This document shows positions 8,948-14,703 of a stretch of 14,703 nt of DNA, piece after piece. The position numbers and the translations under genes were made by a program. Every line of letters begins with the position of its first letter. The first letter of the stretch is position 1. Below the pieces are notes generated by a model, which worked only from the letters and a program-made list of their open reading frames with translations, searched no databases and had not been told where the DNA came from. The stretch is from Bacteroidota bacterium (GTDB lineage Bacteria > Bacteroidota > Bacteroidia > Bacteroidales > UBA1556): the NCBI GenBank assembly GCA_003973505.1, contig QNXT01000077.1, forward strand, positions 1-14,703, in the 5' to 3' direction.

Positions 8948-9532
8948 TTATTTCTTTATATCTAATAATTCAATATCAAAAACTAATGCTTGATGTGGTC
9001 CAATGTCTTTCCCAGCACCTTGAGCTCCATAAGCCAAATCTGAAGGAATATACAAACGCCATTTACTTCCGGTAGGCATCAATTGTAGGGCTTCAACCCA
9101 ACCTTTGATTACTCCTGAAACTGGGAAACTTGCAGGCTGACCACGCTGAACAGAACTGTCGAATACAGTACCATCAGGCAAGGTGCCATGATAATGTGTT
9201 GTAACGGTATCGTCTGCTTTAGGAATAGGTCCATGACCTTCCTTAATCACTTCATATTGCAAACCACTTGGTAACACGGTAACCTCATCACGTTTTGCAT
9301 TTTCAGCTAAAAAGGCTTTTCCTTCTTCAATTTTTGCAGCATGTACTTGCTCTTGCACACGAGTAAACTCGGCATTCAATACTTCACCAATTTCTTGAGG
9401 CTGCATCTTTACATTGCCTTCATATACATCTTTAACAGCTGCCGTAAAATCTTCGTAGCTATTTAAAGAAAAGCCTTGTTGTTTAAGCGATTCCGCTATA
9501 TTAACACCAAGGGCATAACTAATTTTATCCAT
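8948..9532 (-). CDS. FKBP-type peptidyl-prolyl cis-trans isomerase (FklB/MIP-like)
   Basis: This 194-aa protein should isomerise proline peptide bonds and act as a folding helper. Residues 1-80 are the helical dimerisation segment of FklB/FkpA/MIP proteins (MDKISYALGVNIAESLKQQG, with a long helix over NAEFTRVQEQVHAAKIEEGK). Residues ~88-193 form the FKBP domain: LPSGLQYEVIKEG, VTTHYHGTLPDGTVFDSS, GVIKGWVEALQLMPTGSKW, IPSDLAYG and LVFDIELLDIK. These are the expected substrate-pocket segments. There is no signal peptide, which favours a cytoplasmic FklB-like enzyme over periplasmic FkpA. It is monocistronic, with its own promoter and terminator. Confidence 0.93.
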   Translation of the reverse strand: MDKISYALGVNIAESLKQQGFSLNSYEDFTAAVKDVYEGNVKMQPQEIGEVLNAEFTRVQEQVHAAKIEEGKAFLAENAKRDEVTVLPSGLQYEVIKEGHGPIPKADDTVTTHYHGTLPDGTVFDSSVQRGQPASFPVSGVIKGWVEALQLMPTGSKWRLYIPSDLAYGAQGAGKDIGPHQALVFDIELLDIKK

Positions 9533-9559
9533 CTATATTACTTATTTAAAAGATTTAGG

Positions 9560-9567
9560 CAAAGATA
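9560..9567 (-). promoter_or_regulatory. -7 element of the FKBP gene
   Basis: TATCTTTG on the minus strand exactly matches TAnnTTTG and lies 27 bases before the ATG at 9532. The implied leader is about 20 nt. No clear -33 TTG is seen at the right distance. Confidence 0.6.
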
Positions 9568-9797
9568 GTAGATTGGATGATTAGGATGATTTTTTTTTAG
9601 CGTTTTATTAAAAAGATTTTCACACTATTTTGAAGACTCAATAAATAGCTTTTGAATATCTGTTGATTTTATTTGGCCTAATTGAAAGTGATGACTTCCC
9701 TTATCTTACTATTTTTATTTTGATACGCTTATTTTTTGTTTCGCGATTACCTCTATGATTTTCTACGATTTTATAGGCTAAATACTAATTGTCACAG

Positions 9798-9853
9798 CAT
9801 TTTTTACTTTTTGTTTTACCCTTGCCCTAAAGGGAACCAAAAAGTAAAAAATG
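9798..9853. repeat. 16-bp perfect inverted repeat, long hairpin
   Basis: CATTTTTTACTTTTTG (9798-9813) is the exact reverse complement of CAAAAAGTAAAAAATG (9838-9853). Inside, CCCTT (9819-9823) can pair with AAGGG (9830-9834). The result is a hairpin of about 56 nt. Confidence 0.85.
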
Positions 9854-9862
9854 AATCTTGTT

Positions 9863-9910
9863 TTTTCAATGGTTTCTACCTTTAGGGTTGGGGCGAAAAA
9901 CCATTGAAAA
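9863..9910. repeat. 13-bp perfect inverted repeat
   Basis: TTTTCAATGGTTT (9863-9875) is the exact reverse complement of AAACCATTGAAAA (9898-9910), with a 22-nt loop that contains CTTTAGGG and GGGGCG. It follows the previous hairpin by nine bases. Both loops carry a CCCTAAAGGG-like word. Confidence 0.82.
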
Positions 9911-9960
9911 GTGGTAAGAATTAGAACATAGCCTGATTTTATAGAGTTCAGGTTTATAAA

Positions 9961-10003
9961 TCAAAAAAGAAATCAAAAATCAAGATTCAAAAATCAAAAA
10001 TCC
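9961..10003. repeat. A-rich TCAAAAA tandem tract
   Basis: The words TCAAAAA and ATCAAAAATCAAGATT recur imperfectly across ~43 bases, right after the stop of the 377-aa minus-strand gene. It is probably simple-sequence expansion. Confidence 0.5.
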
Positions 10004-10008
10004 TAACT

Positions 10009-11142
10009 TTAAGCCCCAATAATATTTGTCAATGGCCTAAATTCATTACGGATGATTTTCCAACGATTGGGATATTGTTTGCATAGAGTCTTTATCTTGT
10101 CTTGATGTTTTTTGAGGGAATCAGATACTGCTGCTGCTGAAATCGGTTTAGCTAAGGCTTTCCCCACATTTGCTCCGGTCAATTTCTCACGATTGCTCAC
10201 TAGTTTACGCGCCGACTCTTCATAGCGTTCTAATAATTTGAAGGTGGTTAAGTAACGCCCTTCTATATTTATGTCGTCCGTATTCGTTATGGCTTCGTAA
10301 ATATCTTGATCCAAATTATCGAAATGCCATTCCTCTAAAGTAAGGACGGGACTTAAAATATTGGCATTGGTTTCATTAGCGCGTTTAATTGCCTCATTAA
10401 GCAATGGTTCTATATTTTGAATCGGACCTCGATAATCACCTAATAATTCCATCAACTCACGGCTCATTTCAATATGAACACCCATTTGCTCTGCCTGTTT
10501 TCCTATCAGATATTCACAATATTGCAGAACCTGTTTATTGGAATCCTGCTTTTGTTTTTTCTCGTTTTGCTTAATCAACTCATATTTTTGCTGAATGATT
10601 GCATAATGATTTTTGAGCTGATCTACTTGTTGCATCAATTCATTCCGTTGAGAAAGAATTTGCTTAAAATTATTGTGGATAAGCTGAGCAATAATCACTT
10701 TATTATCTGTATTCAGCACATCATCCGACTTGCGAAGACCAAAATTACTGGCATTAGCATTGAAAAACAGATAAATCAAATCCATTCCCCCATCATCCTT
10801 ATTGGGAATGCGTAATAAAAGAACCGTCTTTTGTAATTCGTCAAAGACTTGCGCTTGAATACTTCTATTCTTTTTTAAGCTAAAAGGTAGCTCATTTTCA
10901 GAAAGCCAAACTGCCGATTGTTTTTCTTTCCGCATTTGCATAATCTGACGCAAATCATAGTTGTCTTCCAATTCCAATTCTTGAATATGATTCGATTTTG
11001 TTTCTGAAAGGCTTGCTGCAATTTGTTTTTCGAAAGGATCGTAATAAAAACCTATAGCTTTATTTAAGCCGATTACCAATTCTTTTGCTTGCGACAAAAG
11101 GTATAAAGTATCAATATATGTCAGCTTATTGTTGCTTAGCAT
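10009..11142 (-). CDS. Unrecognised 377-aa coiled-coil protein with probable C-terminal DNA-binding helix-turn-helix
   Basis: I do not recognise this as a named family. Residues ~1-165 look like a mixed alpha/beta sensor fold. DLIYLFFNANASNFGLRKSDD, near 121-141, is GAF-like, but this is only a resemblance. Residues ~160-205 form a charged heptad-like coiled coil (NELMQQVDQLKNHYAIIQQKYELIKQNEKKQKQ). Residues ~205-300 are helical and acidic. Residues ~300-375 are basic and helical, with a segment of helix-turn-helix character (TGANVGKALAKPISAAAV, then SDSLKKHQDKIKTLC). No signal peptide or membrane helix is present. The gene is divergent from the 11410 gene, and a box of the intervening repeat array sits inside its predicted promoter. 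That suggests a self-controlling transcription regulator. This role is inference, not established. Confidence 0.8.
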   Translation of the reverse strand: MLSNNKLTYIDTLYLLSQAKELVIGLNKAIGFYYDPFEKQIAASLSETKSNHIQELELEDNYDLRQIMQMRKEKQSAVWLSENELPFSLKKNRSIQAQVFDELQKTVLLLRIPNKDDGGMDLIYLFFNANASNFGLRKSDDVLNTDNKVIIAQLIHNNFKQILSQRNELMQQVDQLKNHYAIIQQKYELIKQNEKKQKQDSNKQVLQYCEYLIGKQAEQMGVHIEMSRELMELLGDYRGPIQNIEPLLNEAIKRANETNANILSPVLTLEEWHFDNLDQDIYEAITNTDDINIEGRYLTTFKLLERYEESARKLVSNREKLTGANVGKALAKPISAAAVSDSLKKHQDKIKTLCKQYPNRWKIIRNEFRPLTNIIGA

Positions 11143-11177
11143 TTTAAGTTTTGGCTTTAGGCAGTTTTTATTAGCTC

Positions 11178-11209
11178 CAAAGATACAAAATAATTAAGCA
11201 GAAAATCAA
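11178..11209 (-). promoter_or_regulatory. Promoter of the 377-aa gene with internal box
   Basis: On the minus strand TTG (complement of 11207-11209) is followed after 21 bases by TATCTTTG (complement of 11178-11185), a full TAnnTTTG match. Box 1 of the AATTAAG array (11192-11201) lies within the spacer, as expected for a repressor site. Confidence 0.6.
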
Positions 11210-11398
11210 GTGTTTTATTAAATAATTAAGTTACGACTGCTATAGAATTAAGTAAAATTAAGCAGCTTAAAAATTTAATTAAGCAGTATAAAACTACTTG
11301 AAAGTCTTGATATAGCTGTATTAGTGTGGTAATTTTGCCACCGTTATCCCGAAAGTACTTGGATAAATTAAAGCTAAAATCAATTATTAATTAAGTAA
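11192..11398 (+). repeat. Array of six AATTAAG(C/T)A(G/A) boxes, candidate operators
   Basis: Direct repeats: AATTAAGCAG at 11192, 11256 and 11277; AATTAAGTAA at 11246 and 11389; AATTAAGTTA at 11224. Start-to-start distances are 32, 22, 10, 21 and 112. The first four are near 3, 2, 1 and 2 helical turns, so boxes 1-5 face the same side of the DNA. Box 4 is followed by CTTAA, forming a partial inverted repeat. Box 6 lies just before the ATG at 11410. Confidence 0.7.
11307..11337 (+). promoter_or_regulatory. Promoter of the 175-aa gene
   Basis: TTG (11307-11309), a 20-base spacer and TAATTTTG (11330-11337) match the Bacteroidota -33/-7 pattern well. Transcription would start near 11344, with a leader of about 65 nt that contains box 6. 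Confidence 0.6.
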
Positions 11399-11409
11399 AA
11401 TAAAAGCCC

Positions 11410-11937
11410 ATGAATACAAATTCCACTTTAAACTTAAGCGACTATATGCTAGAAATCGGTAACCAGTTTTTTCATTTAGATGAAAACGAATGGAATGTTG
11501 AACAAGATGAACTTAGCTACGAATCCACCGATCGTGATGGTTTTAATGGTTATGTCTTAAAGATAGAAGAAACGGCTGATAATTACTCCAATGTGATTAT
11601 TACCAGTTTAATGAAATACCTATCAATGTTTTATTCATTAATTGTTGGGTACTTGCAAAAGAAAAAGGTGGCTAAACCTATAATGAAACCACAAAATAAA
11701 AATAATCGATTTACAAATCCTCAAACTGCGATAAATACCAGGGTTCGAAGCAGACTGTTGGAGGTAATAAATGAAGATATTGATAAATGGAATGGGCAGC
11801 AAAAGAAAATATCGCAAAGAAAAGGGAGGCCTATTCGAAAAAATCAATTCAAGCATAGCATGGATAATCCGGAAACTATTGATAAATCCTTGCTCAATCA
11901 GTCCTTTTTTATGAGGTATATTCTCAAAAAAGAATAG
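11410..11937 (+). CDS. Unrecognised 175-aa protein, acidic N-terminus and basic C-terminus
   Basis: I do not recognise this protein. Residues 1-58 are acidic (DENEWNVEQDELSYESTD). Residues ~60-83 are hydrophobic (NVIITSLMKYLSMFYSLIVG) and are followed directly by KKK, so they could be a single membrane helix or a buried amphipathic helix. The rest is strongly basic (KPQNKNNRF, RVRSRLLEV, KKISQRKGRPIRKNQFKH). There are no cysteines and no signal peptide. Expression seems linked to the divergent 377-aa gene by the shared box array. Its -33/-7 promoter is good, and the start at 11410 is the first ATG after it. A membrane-anchored nucleic-acid or polyphosphate-binding role would fit the charge pattern, but this is a guess. 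Confidence 0.7.
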   Translation: MNTNSTLNLSDYMLEIGNQFFHLDENEWNVEQDELSYESTDRDGFNGYVLKIEETADNYSNVIITSLMKYLSMFYSLIVGYLQKKKVAKPIMKPQNKNNRFTNPQTAINTRVRSRLLEVINEDIDKWNGQQKKISQRKGRPIRKNQFKHSMDNPETIDKSLLNQSFFMRYILKKE

Positions 11938-11971
11938 TCGTTCTATTTACGTAATGCAGAACTAATTTGTG

Positions 11972-11979
11972 TAGCTTTG
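11972..11979 (+). promoter_or_regulatory. -7 element of the LTA-synthase-like gene
   Basis: TAGCTTTG matches TAnnTTTG and lies 24 bases before the ATG at 12004. The -33 position holds only a T-rich stretch. The 66-base gap after the 175-aa gene has no terminator with a T-run, so read-through is also possible. Confidence 0.5.
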
Positions 11980-12003
11980 TGCTTGTTAAAATATAAAGCT
12001 TAA

Positions 12004-14385
12004 ATGAAATTAGTACTCAAATTTATCCGACTTCAACTAGCTCTGATTTTTACGATTCCTTTTTTAAGACTATTGGAATTAGTGTTTCTTAGCAATCGAA
12101 TTAAACTTCCAGAATCGACCGTCATAAATGAGTTTTTCGGTTTGTTCTACGATTTGGAATTCTTCATAATATTCTCTCTACTTAGTTTTGGGCTGTTTGC
12201 AGTATTGTATTTATTATCGCGCAAATTGGCTAGCATTAGCCAAAAGGTCTTAAATGCTTTAGTTCTTGTTTCCATAAGTTCGCTTATCATATTTTTCTCG
12301 GAACGAGGTGCTGCCTTGGATCAGGAAATTGTGCAACAATCAATAAAGGAAAGTCTTTTAGTGGTAATGGGCAATGATAGTTTTAGTTTGATAAACATAT
12401 TGATTATCAGCTTACCCCTGGCTTTATACTTCTTATTCGACTATTTGCTTATAAAAAAATGGAAGTTGCCCAAATTACTTTCCATTATCCTTTTCTCCCT
12501 ATTCACACTTATTGCAATCATTACATTTACCTTAAAAGAGCAAAAACCGAAGACCTATAAAGTAGCCTATCAATTAAAAGCAAATAAGCTTTCATTCTTA
12601 ATTGAAAAGATAATCAACTATAAGTATTTTACAATTAATGGGGTTTTGACAGAGTCTGATGTTCGCCATTTTCAAAAGTATTTTGGTCATAATTATGTGA
12701 GTGTAGAATATCCTTTATTACACAAAAACGAGATGCATGATGTATTGGGACCTTTCTTAAAAAAGGCAGAAGAAAAGCCCAATTTAGTTTATATCATCGT
12801 GGAAAGTTTGTCAGCTAGTATGAATGGCTACGATTCGAAATATCGGGGAATGATAACGCCTTATTTCGATTCATTATCCAATCAAAGTTTGTATTGGTCT
12901 AATTGTATGAGCAGTTCTTCTATATCTTTCGAAATATTGCCAACACTTGTTGCTTCAGCTCCTTACGGCAAGGTGGGATTTAATTCAATTCCTTTTTTAC
13001 CGCATCATCAAAGCATTGTTAAAATTTTGAATAAGGAAAATTATTATAGTGCTTTTATAAGTGGATCACCTATTTATTTTGCCAATCAAGGCGGATTGAT
13101 GCGAGCTCAAAACACCCGTTTTATTGTCAACAAATTTGATAAAAAATATAAACCAATTGATAATGGAGGAAATTGGAGTTGGGGTTATGCCGACCGCGAA
13201 TTATTTCGTCAGGGCTTAGATTATGTGGATAGTCTTTTTACTACGCCTTATATCAATTTCTATATAACCATTACAACACATCCTCCTTATGTATTTCAAA
13301 ATTCGGAGCAGTATCAAAAAAAGTTTGTTGAACGAGTAAAGGCTGCTAACCTGAGTGATAAAGAACAAGACTTTTTTATCAAGAATAAAAAAATGTTTGC
13401 TTCTTTTATGTCTTTTGATGATGAATTAAAGTGGTTTATGGAGTCTTATAAAAAGCGACCAGAGTATAAAAATACCATTTTTATTATCACCGGAGATCAT
13501 CAAGGTTATTATGAGCCCAAGAATGCAGCCAATCATTTTCGTGTGCCTCTTGTCATTTACTCACCACTTATTAAGAAACCCGTACATTTCAAATCAGTAG
13601 CACTACATGCTCAGGTTTCACCTACAATGATTAATTATTTGGCTAATAATTATGATGTAAAAGCTCCTTCGTATGTCAGCTGGATGGCAGATGATTTGGA
13701 TACCTGTCGAACATTTAGAAATAGAAATACGTATCCATTTATTTATTGGAATAAGGAAATTATTGACCTAATCCATGATGATTATTATTTGAATGGAGAA
13801 GATTTATATAAAATAAAAGCTCCCGGTTTAGATTTAGAGCCATATAAAAACGATTCTGTTAAACAGCTTATGAATCAATTGCTTGAAGAGTATAATATGA
13901 TTAATCATTATGTGTGTTTTGAGGATAAAATAATTCCTGATTCACTTTACGATAATGTATTTCACTTTGATAGCTTAGTTTATAATTATATCGACACTAC
14001 TGCCTTTGATACCAACCTTATGTATCCATTTGGTACGCATTATGCAATTGGAAAGGATAGCAGTCTTATAAAGTTTAGCATATCTTTTAATTTGAAAATA
14101 CCGGACGTAAAATACGATCGATTACCAAAATTAGTTATCTCCGTTGAAAATCCAGGAGAAGATGAGAAAGTGTTTTATGATTCAAAAGAACTTAGTTTTT
14201 TAACTGACGAGGATCTTACACCCAATAAATTATTATACCTTAGAATAACGGATATTTTAGACCTTTCCAAATTGCCTGTAACTGATAAAAGTATTATTAA
14301 GATTTATCTTTATAATTCGCAAAAATTAGATATTTATTATGCAAACTTTAAGGTCTCTCTTTATAAACAGAAAAACAAAGAATGA
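12004..14385 (+). CDS. LTA-synthase-like membrane phosphotransferase (alkaline phosphatase/sulfatase superfamily)
   Basis: This 793-aa protein has about five N-terminal membrane helices (about 8-29, 52-72, 84-99, 129-150, 157-176), then a periplasmic sulfatase-fold domain. Metal and active-site motifs: LVYIIVESLSAS (Glu267), MSSSSISFEILPTL (probable nucleophile Ser306, where LtaS has Thr), ITTHPPY (His426), IITGDHQG (Asp498-His499) and NHFRVPLVIYSP (His511). Relatives move phosphoglycerol or phosphoethanolamine from phospholipids onto envelope glycans or lipids. A Gram-negative Bacteroidota would use it to decorate a periplasmic or outer-membrane glycan, and the acceptor is unknown. Residues ~575-793 are an extra, acidic, beta-rich extension beyond the catalytic domain that I do not recognise. 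The stop overlaps the next start (ATGA), indicating translational coupling with the sirtuin gene. Confidence 0.87.
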   Translation: MKLVLKFIRLQLALIFTIPFLRLLELVFLSNRIKLPESTVINEFFGLFYDLEFFIIFSLLSFGLFAVLYLLSRKLASISQKVLNALVLVSISSLIIFFSERGAALDQEIVQQSIKESLLVVMGNDSFSLINILIISLPLALYFLFDYLLIKKWKLPKLLSIILFSLFTLIAIITFTLKEQKPKTYKVAYQLKANKLSFLIEKIINYKYFTINGVLTESDVRHFQKYFGHNYVSVEYPLLHKNEMHDVLGPFLKKAEEKPNLVYIIVESLSASMNGYDSKYRGMITPYFDSLSNQSLYWSNCMSSSSISFEILPTLVASAPYGKVGFNSIPFLPHHQSIVKILNKENYYSAFISGSPIYFANQGGLMRAQNTRFIVNKFDKKYKPIDNGGNWSWGYADRELFRQGLDYVDSLFTTPYINFYITITTHPPYVFQNSEQYQKKFVERVKAANLSDKEQDFFIKNKKMFASFMSFDDELKWFMESYKKRPEYKNTIFIITGDHQGYYEPKNAANHFRVPLVIYSPLIKKPVHFKSVALHAQVSPTMINYLANNYDVKAPSYVSWMADDLDTCRTFRNRNTYPFIYWNKEIIDLIHDDYYLNGEDLYKIKAPGLDLEPYKNDSVKQLMNQLLEEYNMINHYVCFEDKIIPDSLYDNVFHFDSLVYNYIDTTAFDTNLMYPFGTHYAIGKDSSLIKFSISFNLKIPDVKYDRLPKLVISVENPGEDEKVFYDSKELSFLTDEDLTPNKLLYLRITDILDLSKLPVTDKSIIKIYLYNSQKLDIYYANFKVSLYKQKNKE

Positions 14386-14703
14386 ATAGAGAAGAAAAAA
14401 TACGAGAGGCAATAGCCATTTTAAAAAAGTCAAAATATACGGTTGCATTCACAGGAGCGGGTATTTCGGTGGAAAGTGGCATTCCGCCATTTCGCGGAGC
14501 GGGCGGTTTATGGAGCCAATATGATCCCATAATTTTAGATTTGGATTATTACAGTCGAAAGCCTGAAAAATCATGGCCTGTGGTGAAAAAACTATTCTTT
14601 GATTTTTTTGGAAATGCCAAGCCCAATGCTGCACATATAGCTTTAGCTAAAATGGAGCAGGAGGGAAGCTTGAAAGAGATTATTACTCAAAATATTGACA
14701 ATC
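14382..14703 (+). CDS. Sir2-family NAD-dependent protein deacylase, N-terminal part (runs off window)
   Basis: Translation from the ATG at 14382 is open to the window end, giving 107 residues. Sirtuin motifs are clear: FTGAGISVESGIPPFRG (NAD-binding GAGIS and FRG, about 23-39), GGLW (about 41-44), AHIALAKMEQEG and TQNIDN at the edge, where the family continues to the catalytic His. Sirtuins remove acyl groups from lysines, using NAD and producing nicotinamide and O-acyl-ADP-ribose. This is a single-domain cytoplasmic CobB-like form as far as visible. The zinc-finger part lies beyond the window. The ATGA overlap with the preceding phosphotransferase gene places both in one transcript. Confidence 0.92.
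   Translation, partial: MNREEKIREAIAILKKSKYTVAFTGAGISVESGIPPFRGAGGLWSQYDPIILDLDYYSRKPEKSWPVVKKLFFDFFGNAKPNAAHIALAKMEQEGSLKEIITQNIDN

Larger units (their letters stand above)
9533..10008. other. Non-coding gap with structured inverted repeats
   Basis: No gene is seen in these ~475 bases. From the FKBP side it holds that gene's promoter, a short GGATGATTA/GGATGATTT tandem (9575-9592), about 200 bases of plain AT-rich sequence, two large inverted repeats (9798-9853 and 9863-9910), and an A-rich TCAAAAA tandem tract next to the stop of the 377-aa gene. Confidence 0.7.

Noticed and set aside
8803..9075. 90-aa plus-strand frame between pyrB and the FKBP gene
   Set aside because: It covers the pyrB promoter and FKBP terminator and runs antisense into the conserved FKBP coding end, with no family resemblance.
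9961..10003. Possible CRISPR-like array in the TCAAAAA tract
   Set aside because: Units are only 7-16 bases, imperfect and without unique spacers. This is simple sequence, and no cas genes are present.
10474..10815. 113-aa plus-strand frame with hydrophobic residues
   Set aside because: It is antisense inside the 377-aa gene. The Leu/Ile/Phe richness is what the reverse of Lys/Asn/Gln/Glu-rich coding gives.
11919..11936. TATTCT/AGAATA hairpin at the end of the 175-aa gene as a terminator
   Set aside because: The stem is only six AT-rich pairs and no T-run follows.

Overview
The window reads as a chromosome segment of a low-GC member of the Bacteroidota. Evidence seen directly: two proteins end in type IX secretion (T9SS) C-terminal sorting domains with YPNP motifs, and one of these carries PKD repeats. 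Promoter-like sites match the family's TAnnTTTG -7 element (TATCTTTG, TAATTTTG, TAGCTTTG). Most starts have A-rich leaders rather than Shine-Dalgarno sequences. Genus cannot be told from the sequence alone.

Layout. 1-567 (+): 3' end of a T9SS-secreted protein, closed by a strong hairpin terminator. 642-1706 (+): a WecA-type polyprenyl-phosphate sugar-1-phosphate transferase. 1707-2290: a non-coding stretch built of degenerate tandem repeats. 2348-3700 (-): NADP-type glutamate dehydrogenase (gdhA) with its own terminator. 4036-6072 (+): a large secreted beta-sandwich/PKD/T9SS protein. A 13-bp-stem hairpin then separates it from the convergent pyrB-pyrI-C1 peptidase cluster (8797 down to 6151, -). 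8948-9532 (-): cytoplasmic FKBP-type prolyl isomerase. 9533-10008: non-coding, with two large perfect inverted repeats.

10009-11142 (-) encodes an unrecognised coiled-coil protein with a likely C-terminal helix-turn-helix. It is divergent from 11410-11937 (+), an unrecognised 175-aa protein. Between them lies an array of AATTAAG(C/T)A(G/A) boxes, five of them spaced at close to whole helical turns and interleaved with two good Bacteroidota-type promoters. 12004-14385 (+) is an LTA-synthase-like membrane phosphotransferase with an extra C-terminal domain. It overlaps by an ATGA junction with a sirtuin gene (14382 to the window end, incomplete).

Functionally the window is mostly core metabolism (nitrogen assimilation, pyrimidine synthesis, protein folding) mixed with envelope and secretion genes. 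The best candidate for something undescribed is the divergent 377-aa/175-aa pair with its phased box array. Second are the structured non-coding repeats at 1761-2260 and 9798-9910.
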